64,000 nt of DNA from Butyrivibrio sp. WCD3002 (GCF_000424265.1 NZ_KE384156.1:1795-65794), one strand, 5' to 3'. Counted from the first letter of the stretch, positions 36,961 through 46,279 are shown. Numbers and translations: made by a program. Notes: a model not told the origin generated them from the letters alone.

Positions 36961-38817
36961 TCAGACTTTATCCGCTTTTTCCTTCTCCCAATCCTCTTTC
37001 CCCAGATCGATTGCAGCCTGAAGCTCCTTCTTTAAACTCATACAATCCTCCGGGAAGTGTTCAAAGAATTTCATTGCATTCTCAAACACCGGTATAGCCT
37101 CCTCGTTGTTTCGAACCATAAAGGTGTAATCAGGGATGGAATAAATATCCTCAACCCAGAATTCCTCCATCAGCGGATTTACAAGAGTACTGTATATCTC
37201 TAATCTAAGCTCATCCATCCTGTTCAATTTCTTATTGTTCTTTGGATCAGCTATATCCTGATACTTACTTATACGAAGGAGCTGTCTGCTAAGAACTTCA
37301 AGCTCCTTAGAGTTTTTCGCCATCATGTCAAGATCATCAATCCATTTTTCCTGAGCCTTAATAGTAGCCAGATATTCCTCTTCATTTTCAGCGACCGGAA
37401 GATTATCAAAAATACTGCTTAGATCATAGGAATTAACGCATACCTTATCTGCCACCTCCTGCAGGGTCATTATCTGCGTACCTTCAATATAAGCACCGCC
37501 CTCTGTGGCATCTATAACCTGCATTTCAGGATGCATTGCTATCTGTCGTTCAAAGAAATTCTTAAATCCGATCCACATGTCATTACTCTGAACCGGATTT
37601 CCGTCAACTCCTTTAATTTCCCGAATCGGCACTGTAGGCGCGCCATCGCTCCTTTCATCTGCGTGATGTCTGCCATCTAAATACGCCAGATCCTGACCTA
37701 TCAGTATGATTGTCTTAACACCCAGAAACTCACAAACCGTGAAGGCTCCGCCTGCAACGTTTCCGCCCTGATCAAGACCATCCTGAACAACTATCTTATC
37801 TCCTATAAGGAGCTTTTCGTAGGCCAGTGCATGATAGAAAATTCTTCTGTCATAGAACAGCTTCTGACTATCCGAATTTAACTGAAAAGAACAGATAACA
37901 GGTATATTCTCAGCCACCTTAACCCGCATGAAATCGGAGCTTTTCTCTGCATCCAGTGAGATTACGGCATCCGGTACTATCCCATGCCTATCAAGGACAA
38001 GTAATGCTCTGTCCGTACATAATATAAATGCATGACCCTTAATTTTGTTTAGAACCTCAACATTTTTCTCTAAGGAAGGTCCTGCTGCCACTATAACAAC
38101 AGGAATATCCTTGGGAATTCTGTCTCTTAAATCCGATAAAAGATATGCATTTCTCATATGGTTCCATGCATACATTCTGCATCTTAAAGCATTCCTTCCC
38201 CTATCCATCTGATAGTTCTTTGTTGACTCCATGGTTATATGAATTTCTTCGCACAAATTATCAAACCATTCGCTGCTTGAATAAAAAGGTGTAACTATAC
38301 CTTTTGTTTCAGGTCTGAAGCTTACAACATCATGAATCATCGAGTCCGAGAGATGATTTTTTTGGTTCTCTGTTATGGCAAAATTCACTCTTTTTTCTGT
38401 AAGAAAAGGACTCATATCAATATATGCACAAAGATATGCAAATAATCCCTCAATTGGCTCTATCACAAAAAAAACCGTATCTGGACGCAGCTTTTTCATT
38501 AGCGCTTTAAGATAGACCCCAGTTGAAAAGCCCATAAGTGCTATTGTTGTTCTGCGATTTAAAAGCTCCTGTTTATCTGCCCATCTCTCCGCTTCATAGG
38601 ATGGATCATAGATACTGTTAAGCCTTAAATCTTCACCATTTATTGCACCCTTTATATACAGCACAGGCTCCCCGTTATATGCTTTTTCTATACGATATTT
38701 CTCATCTTCGTCAGGATCAATTTGAATTTCCTCATGATATCTGGCCTTGAAAAGCTCCAGATTGACTCTTCTTAATTCCTCGTTTTTCTCAAAGCTGCCC
38801 TCTACTTTTCTTTCCAT
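36961..38817 (-). CDS. Maf (DUF115/MptE-like) flagellin glycosylation protein, copy 2
   Basis: The start is set at 38817 (MERKVEGSFE) behind GAGGGCGG, just after the upstream Maf stop. The 618-residue protein has the motility accessory factor core: MGFSTGVYLKALMKKL, then VIVAAGPSLEKNVEVLNKI and CTDRALLVLDRHGIVPDAVI, then SLDAEKSSDF and ILIGQDLAYLDGRHH. A helical C-terminus follows. Maf proteins attach nonulosonic acids to flagellin Ser/Thr before export. It is a clear tandem paralogue of the gene before it, perhaps serving a different flagellin or sugar. Confidence 0.88.
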   Translation of the reverse strand: MERKVEGSFEKNEELRRVNLELFKARYHEEIQIDPDEDEKYRIEKAYNGEPVLYIKGAINGEDLRLNSIYDPSYEAERWADKQELLNRRTTIALMGFSTGVYLKALMKKLRPDTVFFVIEPIEGLFAYLCAYIDMSPFLTEKRVNFAITENQKNHLSDSMIHDVVSFRPETKGIVTPFYSSSEWFDNLCEEIHITMESTKNYQMDRGRNALRCRMYAWNHMRNAYLLSDLRDRIPKDIPVVIVAAGPSLEKNVEVLNKIKGHAFILCTDRALLVLDRHGIVPDAVISLDAEKSSDFMRVKVAENIPVICSFQLNSDSQKLFYDRRIFYHALAYEKLLIGDKIVVQDGLDQGGNVAGGAFTVCEFLGVKTIILIGQDLAYLDGRHHADERSDGAPTVPIREIKGVDGNPVQSNDMWIGFKNFFERQIAMHPEMQVIDATEGGAYIEGTQIMTLQEVADKVCVNSYDLSSIFDNLPVAENEEEYLATIKAQEKWIDDLDMMAKNSKELEVLSRQLLRISKYQDIADPKNNKKLNRMDELRLEIYSTLVNPLMEEFWVEDIYSIPDYTFMVRNNEEAIPVFENAMKFFEHFPEDCMSLKKELQAAIDLGKEDWEKEKADKV

Positions 38818-38827
38818 ATTTCCGCCC

Positions 38828-40627
38828 TCATTCATTAAAGTTTTTAAACTCATGCCTTAAGCTGTCTGAATCTACAGATAATGCCAAATAGTATTCCATG
38901 GATTCCTTTAAGCTTTCCAAAGCCTCCTCATCGGTACGCATATACATAACCCTGGGCGGGATTTTGTACATATCCTCCACCCAATACTCCTCAAGAAGCC
39001 TGTTCATTTCCATGGAAAATAATTTTTTTCTAAGCTCGTCTATCCCCCGTAGCTTATCCTGCGCCTCGCCTGAATTTATTCCGCTATGCCTGCATATTTC
39101 AGATAGCACCCCGCACAGATCACCAAGCTCACCGGATATTTCACTAATATCCTTAAGTTCCGCTGTCCAACCGGATATTATATCCTTTACTCTGCCGGCG
39201 CTTTTTGCATCAACAGCAAAAGGAATTTCTCTAAATACACTTTCAAAATCAGAGCATTTACCGTCCTGCGTAATATCGTCTGCCACAGTCTTAAGAGTCA
39301 TTACCTTAGTCCCCTGTATCAGAGCGCCGCCCTCTGTGGCATCTATTATTTCAACACCTGGATAAATTTTTATCTGTCTTTCATAATAATCCCTGTATTT
39401 AATCCACATTCTGTTACTCTTTACAGTATCTCCGTTTACACCCGGAATCTCAATGGTGTCACTTATTTCATCCATTCCATCATTCCTGTCATCTGCGTGA
39501 TGCTTTCCTTCAAGATAGGCAAGATCCTGGCCCACAAGGATTATTTTCTTAAAGCCCATTATTCTAAGGACACTAAAGGCTGCTCCTGCTACGTTTCCGC
39601 CCATATCAATTGCCGCATTTGAGAAGCTTTTCCCAAGAAGCGACCTCTCATAACTTATTTCATCAAAGAAAATCAGCTGCCCCAAAAGCTTTTTCTGCGC
39701 ATCAATATTTAGCTGATAAGAAGAAATAACCGGTATTTTTTCTTCTATTGCATACTGCAAAAAATCTGCACTCTTCTCAGCATCAACAGATATTGCAGCA
39801 TCAGGCAATACGCCTACTTCTTTTAGTGTATCAAGAGCTCTGTCCGTTGCCAGAATAAATGCCTTCCCCTTAAGCTCCTTTAATACATGAACATTTTTTC
39901 TAAGGGATGGACCTGCTGCCACTATCACTGCAGGATAATCAGCAAGGTCATCCATATGGAAATCCGCAAGGGTGCGGGCTCTATCTAAATGGTTCCAGGC
40001 ATATATTCTGCACTTTAGGGCGTTTCTACCTCTTTTTTTCTTATAATTTCTAAGGGCTACGCTTAAATCCCCTATCTGACTGCAGATACTGTTATATCTT
40101 TCATCAGCCGCATAAAAGGGTGTTACTACTCCTATAATTTCAGGCTTATCACTGATGACTCTGTTGTAGATAATATCTATCATTTTATTTATCTGCTGTT
40201 CACTGATAAATAAATGTATTCTTGGATTGTTAATAAGATCTGTCAGCTCTTTATAGGCACAGACAAAGGAAAAAAGAGCCTGATCCGGCTCATAGACATA
40301 TATTTCAGTATCCTGGCGCATACTGTTTAAAAGCGCCTCCAAATACACCCCCGTAGAAAATCCGCATAAAATGACGATGGTGCGCCTTGTTTGTTTCTCC
40401 CTGCCCTTAGCCCAGACAAAAGCTTCATAGGAGGGTGAATAGCTGCTGTTTAAACGAAGGTCTCCTGAGGGCAGAGCATTTTTTGCAAAAAGAACAGGCT
40501 CCTTATCAGAAGCCTCTTCCATTCTGTACATTGTATCTTCGCGGTCATCCACCTTGGGAATAAAACCATATCTTTCCTCAAAGGCCGCGAAATTATTGCT
40601 CCGCATGACTTCATCTTTATGAATCAA
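38828..40627 (-). CDS. Maf (DUF115/MptE-like) flagellin glycosylation protein, copy 1
   Basis: A 599-residue motility accessory factor: CGFSTGVYLEALLNSM, VIVAAGPSLRKNVHVLKEL, ATDRALDTLKEVGVLPDAAI, SVDAEKSADF and ILVGQDLAYLEGKHH. The start is probably TTG at 40627, since AGGGGG lies 7 nt upstream, while the first ATG (40606) has no good site. The family transfers CMP-activated nonulosonic acid onto flagellin. The genes for making that sugar lie on both sides. Copy 2 follows with no gap. Confidence 0.88.
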   Translation of the reverse strand: MIHKDEVMRSNNFAAFEERYGFIPKVDDREDTMYRMEEASDKEPVLFAKNALPSGDLRLNSSYSPSYEAFVWAKGREKQTRRTIVILCGFSTGVYLEALLNSMRQDTEIYVYEPDQALFSFVCAYKELTDLINNPRIHLFISEQQINKMIDIIYNRVISDKPEIIGVVTPFYAADERYNSICSQIGDLSVALRNYKKKRGRNALKCRIYAWNHLDRARTLADFHMDDLADYPAVIVAAGPSLRKNVHVLKELKGKAFILATDRALDTLKEVGVLPDAAISVDAEKSADFLQYAIEEKIPVISSYQLNIDAQKKLLGQLIFFDEISYERSLLGKSFSNAAIDMGGNVAGAAFSVLRIMGFKKIILVGQDLAYLEGKHHADDRNDGMDEISDTIEIPGVNGDTVKSNRMWIKYRDYYERQIKIYPGVEIIDATEGGALIQGTKVMTLKTVADDITQDGKCSDFESVFREIPFAVDAKSAGRVKDIISGWTAELKDISEISGELGDLCGVLSEICRHSGINSGEAQDKLRGIDELRKKLFSMEMNRLLEEYWVEDMYKIPPRVMYMRTDEEALESLKESMEYYLALSVDSDSLRHEFKNFNE

Positions 40628-40654
40628 GTCAGATCCCCCTGCATAAGATATGCC

Positions 40655-40960
40655 TTACTTCTTTATCCACTCCTCTATTTCACGATTAAGATCGTGATGG
40701 AGAATATCAGCTACTAAAATATAATCCTGCTGCTGATTTGCCTCTGCCAGCCTTGTAAAATCATTCTGCCACTGCTGCATCTGCTGCATATGCTCAGCAT
40801 CAGCTTTTCCGCTTTGAACCAGAAGCTCTGTAAATGTAACCAAAAGCTTCATAACAGGCGCAATCATCTCAGGGCCCCCGGGCTTTCTCTGATAAATTGT
40901 ATCTGCAGCCTTTTCATTATTGGCAATTACCTGTCTTCCCATATCCTGTAGCTGACTCAT
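40655..40960 (-). CDS. Small helical protein between flagellin 2 and maf
   Basis: The start is set at 40960 (MSQLQDMGRQ) behind GAGGGGG. The 101-residue soluble protein is all-helical, Gln-rich in the middle (EHMQQMQQWQNDF) and ends DLNREIEEWIKK. I do not recognise it firmly. Its size, helicity and position before two Maf genes would fit a flagellin chaperone or Maf helper, which is inference from context only. Confidence 0.65.
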   Translation of the reverse strand: MSQLQDMGRQVIANNEKAADTIYQRKPGGPEMIAPVMKLLVTFTELLVQSGKADAEHMQQMQQWQNDFTRLAEANQQQDYILVADILHHDLNREIEEWIKK

Positions 40961-41031
40961 AGATTCCCCCTCGAAATAGTCATACAATTTGCAAAATACA
41001 TAGATAATTATATCATAGGCCCTATCTACTG

Positions 41032-41057
41032 AAAAGGCTCCCCCTTGCGGGAGAGCC
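41032..41057 (-). terminator. Terminator of flagellin 2
   Basis: GGCTCTCCC pairs with GGGGGAGCC, followed on the minus strand by TTTTC. The maf run starting at 40960 may be reached by read-through. Confidence 0.8.
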
Positions 41058-41103
41058 CTTTCTATGGTTGTACTTAAAGTACTCTAGTATTTCGCTAACG
41101 TGA

Positions 41104-42510
41104 TTAGCCGAGGAGTGAAAGAACACCCTGGTTGGACTGGTTAGCCTGAGCAAGCATTGACTGGCCTGCCTGTGCAAGAATGTTATTCTTGCTGTAGGTA
41201 ACCATCTCATTAGCCATGTCTGTATCACGGATACGGGACTCAGCTGCTGTGGTATTCTCTACTACGTTATCAACGTTCTTAATTGTGTGCTCTAAGCGGT
41301 TCTGAACAGCACCAAGTGCAGATCTCTGAGAAGATACTGTCTTGATAGCATCTTCGATAGCATCGATTGCATATGTTGCAGCAATACCGGTGTTATCTAC
41401 TACGTTCAGGTTCTGTACGCCGAGGTTCTTAGATGTCATTGCTTCTACGCCGATAGTGATCTTATTGGTCATATCTGCGTCTGCACCAACATGGAGCTGG
41501 AGACCAAGATCCTTAGCTACCTGTGCAGTACCCTTGGAGATAGAGAATGTAAACTTGTCACCATCCTGTTTAACATCTACTTTTACGCTTGACTGGCTTC
41601 TTCCACCGGAAGTTTTTGTTGCATCAACACCAATCTTGTTGGCCTGAAGCAATGCAGCCTGCATCTTATCTCTAGCTGTATTAACTGAGATATTCTTATC
41701 AAGAGATGTATCTACTGCAGTTCTTGTCTCACCATCCTCAACACGAACCTTTGCTCCGTCAACGATCTTTGCCTTAAGCTCATCTTCTGTAAACTCTTCT
41801 TCACCAAGTTTAAATACATCTGTCTGTCCATCCTGAGAAGCTTTGGCTGCAACATATGTTGCACCATTGATGGTAACACTCTTTGTTGTTCCAGCTGTTA
41901 TATTACGCTGAATATCTTTAATCAAATCCTTAGAAGCATCAAAAATATGATAGTCCTTACCGGCAATTGTCTTATCTGTGTCAGACTTGATTTCAGCTGT
42001 AAATGTAGCAGACTTTCCACCATTGAGGTTATCTGCAAGTGTTCCTTCAAGACCGGCATCATGAGCTGCCATATATTTCTGTCTGAATCCTGTCTGGCCC
42101 TTGAGCAGGTATGTCTCATTGAACTTTGTTGTCTCAGCAACACGATCAATCTCGGTTGTCAGCTGATCGATCTCGTTCTGGATTGATGTACGATCAGATG
42201 CGCTGTTTGTTCCGTTAGAAGCCTGAACTGCAAGTTCATTCATTCTCTGCAGCATATCGTGTACTTCTGTAAGTGCACCTTCTGCTGTCTGTACAGAACT
42301 TACACCATCATCTGCGTTCGTTGATGCACGATCAAGACCTCTGATCTGCTTTCTCATCTTCTCGGAAATTGAAAGACCTGCTGCATCATCTGCTGCACGG
42401 TTAATCTGATAACCTGAAGAGAGCTTCTCAGCTGATTTTGACTGAGAACCAGTTGTTACTCCGAGCATTCTGTTAGCGTTCATCGCTGTGACGTTGTGTT
42501 GTACTACCAT
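41104..42510 (-). CDS. fliC: Flagellin 2
   Basis: The start is set at 42510 (MVVQHNVTAMNANRML) behind GGAGG. The 468-residue flagellin has complete D0/D1 ends (1 to about 140 and about 380-468, ending QANQSNQGVLSLLG). The middle differs from flagellin 1 but has the same layout, including a SVTINGATYVA unit. It has a sigma-28 promoter, a ~185-nt leader with a CsrA-type hairpin and its own terminator. It sits between the neuA-neuC genes and the maf genes, so it is the most likely Maf substrate along with flagellin 1. Confidence 0.97.
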   Translation of the reverse strand: MVVQHNVTAMNANRMLGVTTGSQSKSAEKLSSGYQINRAADDAAGLSISEKMRKQIRGLDRASTNADDGVSSVQTAEGALTEVHDMLQRMNELAVQASNGTNSASDRTSIQNEIDQLTTEIDRVAETTKFNETYLLKGQTGFRQKYMAAHDAGLEGTLADNLNGGKSATFTAEIKSDTDKTIAGKDYHIFDASKDLIKDIQRNITAGTTKSVTINGATYVAAKASQDGQTDVFKLGEEEFTEDELKAKIVDGAKVRVEDGETRTAVDTSLDKNISVNTARDKMQAALLQANKIGVDATKTSGGRSQSSVKVDVKQDGDKFTFSISKGTAQVAKDLGLQLHVGADADMTNKITIGVEAMTSKNLGVQNLNVVDNTGIAATYAIDAIEDAIKTVSSQRSALGAVQNRLEHTIKNVDNVVENTTAAESRIRDTDMANEMVTYSKNNILAQAGQSMLAQANQSNQGVLSLLG

Positions 42511-42534
42511 AATATACCTCCTTGTTTGTGTACG

Positions 42535-42552
42535 CCGCAAATCCTTTTGCGG
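42535..42552 (-). promoter_or_regulatory. Predicted CsrA-binding hairpin, flagellin 2 leader
   Basis: On the minus strand CCGCAAAAGGATTTGCGG is a 7-bp stem with AGGA in the loop, 25 nt before the ATG. Several other GGA motifs lie further up the leader, and the ribosome site is ACAAGGAGG. Confidence 0.7.
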
Positions 42553-42701
42553 TAATTAATAATTTGATTGTGTTTCGATTCGGATATCCGGTGAGCGGAG
42601 TTCCTAGGCTGCTCTCTCCCTGCTATCCTACTATATCCACATGTACATCTTTTCGTGTTCCGTGCCACAAAAATCTAAGTACATTGTGTTCTACACTCAT
42701 T

Positions 42702-42732
42702 ATATCGGACAAGCTATCATAAAGTTAACCCC
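42702..42732 (-). promoter_or_regulatory. Sigma-28 promoter of flagellin 2
   Basis: On the minus strand GGGGTTAA, a 15-nt spacer and TCCGATAT, continuing AATG. The predicted leader is about 185 nt. Confidence 0.8.
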
Positions 42733-42779
42733 TTTTCTCAAAAAAAATATAAATTATTTATAAACTTATGATAGCACTC

Positions 42780-42806
42780 TAAAAAACGCCATTTTAAGCG
42801 TTTTTC
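42780..42806 (-). terminator. Terminator overlapping the end of neuA
   Basis: AAAACGC pairs with GCGTTTT, followed by Ts on the minus strand. The 5' arm is made of the last neuA codons. Confidence 0.75.
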
Positions 42807-43477
42807 AGCAAAAACTCCGCATATTTAAAATCATAAATCGTATCAATATCTACGCTACTACGCTTATCCATAACACAGGCATAGGTGCCTGCTCTGTAGA
42901 GGAACCTGTCTTCTCTAAAAAAGCTTACATCAGCTAAATAAATTGCTCCGTTTAGTCTGTAGGTCACCCCCATTTTCTGTCGCTGAAGGGTTCCATCCTT
43001 TTCGATGAAGCCATCCATGCTCATATCTTCTGTAAGCTCTCCGCACCAGGATAATGGATGATCCAGCTCGCATACGGAAACAACTGCCCGGGCTCCTTTT
43101 TCCTTATATATATTAAATGCCCTTGCTATATCATCGGCGCTTCTAAGGGGCGATGTTGGCTGAAGCAGGCAGAAGGTATCAAATACCTTTCCCTCCTTCT
43201 CATAGCGACTTAAAACCTCTTCCACTACATCCCAGGAGCTGGATACATCCTTAGCATTCTCATCACTTCTAAGAAATGGAACCTCTGCTCCGCATTCTCC
43301 GGCAATTTCCGCATACCTTTCAGAATCTGTGGAAACAAAAATCTCATCAAACTGTCCGCTATCTCTGGCAGCCTCAATGGTATATGCAATCAGCGGCTTT
43401 CCGCAAAGCTCCTTTATGTTTTTGTCGGGGAGGCCCTTTGACCCACTCCTTGCAGGAATTATTGCTATGCTTTTCAT
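42794..43477 (-). CDS. neuA: CMP-nonulosonic acid synthetase (NeuA/LegF type)
   Basis: A 227-residue cytidylyltransferase that activates a nine-carbon sugar acid with CTP. Seen are IIPARSGSKGLPDKNIKEL (nucleotide loop), FDEIFVSTDSERYAEIA, LLQPTSPLRSADDI and a C-terminal DIDTIYDFKYAEF. The product would be the donor for the Maf proteins. It follows neuC by 21 nt and ends at a terminator placed before flagellin 2. LegF and NeuA are not separable here. Confidence 0.92.
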   Translation of the reverse strand: MKSIAIIPARSGSKGLPDKNIKELCGKPLIAYTIEAARDSGQFDEIFVSTDSERYAEIAGECGAEVPFLRSDENAKDVSSSWDVVEEVLSRYEKEGKVFDTFCLLQPTSPLRSADDIARAFNIYKEKGARAVVSVCELDHPLSWCGELTEDMSMDGFIEKDGTLQRQKMGVTYRLNGAIYLADVSFFREDRFLYRAGTYACVMDKRSSVDIDTIYDFKYAEFLLKNA

Positions 43478-43498
43478 AACTTATTCCTTCTATAAATA

Positions 43499-44659
43499 TT
43501 ATTTAACCGGAAGATCATAGAATTTTTTCTTTAGATTAAATCCATCTTCCAGCATGTATTTCTTTGTTATCTGCAGGATTTTATCCGAGGTATCACCTGC
43601 TCCGTAGGGATTTACGGCATCCTTTATACTATCCAAAAACTCAGCTGATAATGCGGTATCTATAGCTTTTTTGATATCCTCGCAAGCAGGCTTACAGTTA
43701 ATAACTGATTTTCCCGCTGTTCGTCCCTTTTGTCTGTCTCCTATATTTATGGTAGGAATACCAAAGGCAGGCGCTTCAATGATACCGCTTGAAGAATTAC
43801 CAATAACAAAAGCTGCGCCTTTAAGAGCGCTCATGTATCTTATAACTCCAAGAGAGTCCACCAGCATAAAGTTCTCATGACTGTCTGCATATTCCTGCAA
43901 TATTTTGTTTATAACTAATCCATCTGTATCAAGATTAGCCTTGGAAAAAATAAAACTAATATCCTTATAACTATCTATAGCAGATAGAAGCTCTCTTACC
44001 TGATCTCCTGCCGTATTATTTTCAAGGGTCACAGGATGGAAGGTTCCAACCGCATACCTGCCTAAAAGCTTAAAGCCTATACTATCTTCAAGCTCTTCCT
44101 TTTTCATAAGGGTTAAGCTTTTTGCATTCTCTACGCCAAGCGCTCCGACGCAGTATACGTTCTTTGGATCCTCGCCAAGCTGTATTATTCTGTTTCTATA
44201 CTCATCTGTTGCAGGAAAATGAAGCTGGCTCATCTTTGTGATTGAATGTCTGTAGGCTTCATCCACCGCACCTTCTGTGGTTTCGCCGCCGTGAATATGA
44301 ATGATTGGAATTCTCTTATTATAGGCAACGATGCATATTGCCATGGTCTCAAATCTGTCACCCAGAACCATCAGGGCATCCGGCTTTTCCTCTTCAAAAT
44401 ATTTAGAAAAGCCCATAAGAGCATTTGCCATTATTTTAGATGGATTATTTTCCGCATCATCCAGTATAGAGATTTTTTTATCTATCCTTACTCCGTCAGC
44501 TTCAATCTCGGTAACGGTGTTTCCCTGTTCCCCGGATAAATGAGCCCCGGTTACCACGAGCCTTAGCTCTATATTTTCATCTATATCAAATTTCTTAATG
44601 ACAGACCGAAGCAGTCCATATTCGGCTCTTGTCGTTGTGACTATAGCTAGCTTCTTCAC
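43499..44659 (-). CDS. neuC: Hydrolysing UDP/GDP-sugar 2-epimerase (NeuC/LegG type)
   Basis: A 386-residue GT-B fold enzyme that inverts C2 of a nucleotide-activated N-acetyl sugar and releases the free mannosamine-type sugar for NeuB. Seen are TTTRAEYGLLRSVI, VLGDRFETMA, HIHGGETTEGAVDE, GTFHPVTLE and IGNSSSGIIEAPAFGIPTIN. It lies between a PtmE-like nucleotidyltransferase and neuA. That order is known from the Campylobacter legionaminic pathway, where the substrate is GDP-linked. UDP-GlcNAc as substrate is the alternative. Confidence 0.9.
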   Translation of the reverse strand: MKKLAIVTTTRAEYGLLRSVIKKFDIDENIELRLVVTGAHLSGEQGNTVTEIEADGVRIDKKISILDDAENNPSKIMANALMGFSKYFEEEKPDALMVLGDRFETMAICIVAYNKRIPIIHIHGGETTEGAVDEAYRHSITKMSQLHFPATDEYRNRIIQLGEDPKNVYCVGALGVENAKSLTLMKKEELEDSIGFKLLGRYAVGTFHPVTLENNTAGDQVRELLSAIDSYKDISFIFSKANLDTDGLVINKILQEYADSHENFMLVDSLGVIRYMSALKGAAFVIGNSSSGIIEAPAFGIPTINIGDRQKGRTAGKSVINCKPACEDIKKAIDTALSAEFLDSIKDAVNPYGAGDTSDKILQITKKYMLEDGFNLKKKFYDLPVK

Positions 44660-44674
44660 TGTTTTATCCCCACA

Positions 44675-45757
44675 TCACAGCACTTCGTTTATACGATCTT
44701 CCATTCGTTTCATTTCCTGGAACTCGCCCATATCAAGGAAGGACATTTCACTTATTGGATACATTCCAACTCTTCCGCCCTTTTTCATGTAATCCTCCGC
44801 AAGATCGGTCATATGGTACATGGTATCATCCGGAATAATCTTAAACAGCTCGGGATTAACCACATACATTCCTGTATTTACAAAATAGGACAGATGGGGT
44901 TTTTCTCTGATTGCCGATACCACCCCTTCTTTTTCTGCTTCAAGTATTCCATAGGGAATAGAGAAATTCTTAAGTGATGACACTATGGTAAGTCCGTTTT
45001 CCGCAGCCACGTGATGCTTTAATATGCTGTCATAATCAGCGTCGATAAGGATATCACAGTTAGTTACGATCACGGGCCGGTTGAATTTTTCCTTTATAAG
45101 CTTAAGGCTTCCTGCTGTTCCAAGAGGCTTATTCTCTTCCACATACTTTATTTCATAGGGAAGCTTTTGCTCCGCGAAATAGGACTTTATCATTTCCTTC
45201 TTATAGTTTACGGTAAGATAAATTTCCTTAGCACCGTATTCATAGAAGCGGTTCATTATTCTTTCAAGTATGGGTACATCCCCAATAGGAATCAGGGGCT
45301 TTGGCAGAATCTTGGTATAGGGATACAGTCTCGTCCCCTTTCCTCCGGCCATAATGATAACAGGAGTATCTGTAAGCGCAAGATCAGTCGCCGCCATATA
45401 CTCCAGGTCGTTCTCATCCCTAAAGATAATATCAACTATTTTATTATCATCATCTAATATTGGAATAGATTTAAGAAGCGCACTATCCATAAGGAAAGTG
45501 CTTTTATCGATTTCATTTATGTGAAGGGCTCTTGTCTTGGTAAAAGCCACATCTTTTACAGGCGCGTTAAGATCTCCTGATTTCAATATCCATCTTCTGA
45601 TATCTCCATCAGAAAGACTGCCAAAAAGCGTCCCGTCATCTTCAATAATGTACAGGATGTTTCTGGCATTCTTATCTATTTTCTGCATCGCCTCAAGAAC
45701 AGTAATATCCTTTGTGGCGATAAGCTTATTAAGACTCTGAGTATTCTCGTCCGGCAT
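44675..45757 (-). CDS. CBS-domain sugar nucleotidyltransferase (PtmE-like)
   Basis: The start is set at 45757 (MPDENTQSLN) after GGGGGGG. The 360-residue protein has two CBS motifs (about 10-115: LIATKDITVLEAMQKID and IPILDDDNKIVDII). A nucleotidyltransferase domain from about 130 follows (VIIMAGGKGTRLYPYTKILPKPLIPI, 20-residue core GGKGTRLYPYTKILPKPLIP). In Campylobacter PtmE, of the same build, makes GDP-glucosamine for legionaminic acid. It lies 15 nt before neuC. The CBS pair may sense an adenine nucleotide. Confidence 0.85.
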   Translation of the reverse strand: MPDENTQSLNKLIATKDITVLEAMQKIDKNARNILYIIEDDGTLFGSLSDGDIRRWILKSGDLNAPVKDVAFTKTRALHINEIDKSTFLMDSALLKSIPILDDDNKIVDIIFRDENDLEYMAATDLALTDTPVIIMAGGKGTRLYPYTKILPKPLIPIGDVPILERIMNRFYEYGAKEIYLTVNYKKEMIKSYFAEQKLPYEIKYVEENKPLGTAGSLKLIKEKFNRPVIVTNCDILIDADYDSILKHHVAAENGLTIVSSLKNFSIPYGILEAEKEGVVSAIREKPHLSYFVNTGMYVVNPELFKIIPDDTMYHMTDLAEDYMKKGGRVGMYPISEMSFLDMGEFQEMKRMEDRINEVL

Positions 45758-45778
45758 AGTCCCCCCCAGGCTTACCAC

Positions 45779-46234
45779 TTACTCTTTGACTTTCTTCAAA
45801 TAATCATAGATAGGATACTTTGTAATGTATTCTTCCTTACCCCAAACTATTTCAATCTGAGCACCTTTTCCTGTATCTGCGTTTATTAAAATAGGCGCAT
45901 TCAGGTTAGCGGTCATATTTGTAATATCATCCGGAACCGTTATAGTTACCAGAATAAGCAGGTTTTTATCGGTGAGTGGCTCTAAAAGCTCAACCTCGTC
46001 TTCGCTTATCTGAGGATTGTAATCCTTTTTTATGGTAAGCGGATCTATTACAGGAAGTGCAATATCAGGATCATCCATAGACTGAAGATACCAAAGTGCA
46101 CCTATAGGTTTATCCTTGTCATGAATAAGTGCGAATTTCTGAAAATCCGGAAATCCCACAAGTCCAAAAGGCATTGTTATGATCTTCTCATCCTCAATGT
46201 CAACTTCGCCAAATATCCTGGTATTTACTTTCAT
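45779..46234 (-). CDS. fliW: Flagellar assembly factor FliW, copy 1
   Basis: The start is set at 46234 (MKVNTRIFGEVDIE) behind GAGGGAGAG; the longer frame has no ribosome site. The 151-residue protein keeps the family marks RIFGE, PFGLVGFPDFQKFALIHD, LLILVTITVPDD and NLNAPILIN. FliW binds CsrA and flagellin in turn: free flagellin frees FliW from itself to bind and silence CsrA. This copy sits inside the glycosylation cluster, away from csrA. It is a clear paralogue of the fliW next to csrA. Confidence 0.9.
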   Translation of the reverse strand: MKVNTRIFGEVDIEDEKIITMPFGLVGFPDFQKFALIHDKDKPIGALWYLQSMDDPDIALPVIDPLTIKKDYNPQISEDEVELLEPLTDKNLLILVTITVPDDITNMTANLNAPILINADTGKGAQIEIVWGKEEYITKYPIYDYLKKVKE

Positions 46235-46279
46235 GCTTATCTCTCCCTCTATTTTGAGAATCAGCACCATTGCTGAAAC

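Noticed and set aside
38898..39365. Plus-strand 155-codon frame opposite maf copy 1
   Set aside because: It lies fully within the conserved Maf coding region on the other strand, with no ribosome site or known motif.
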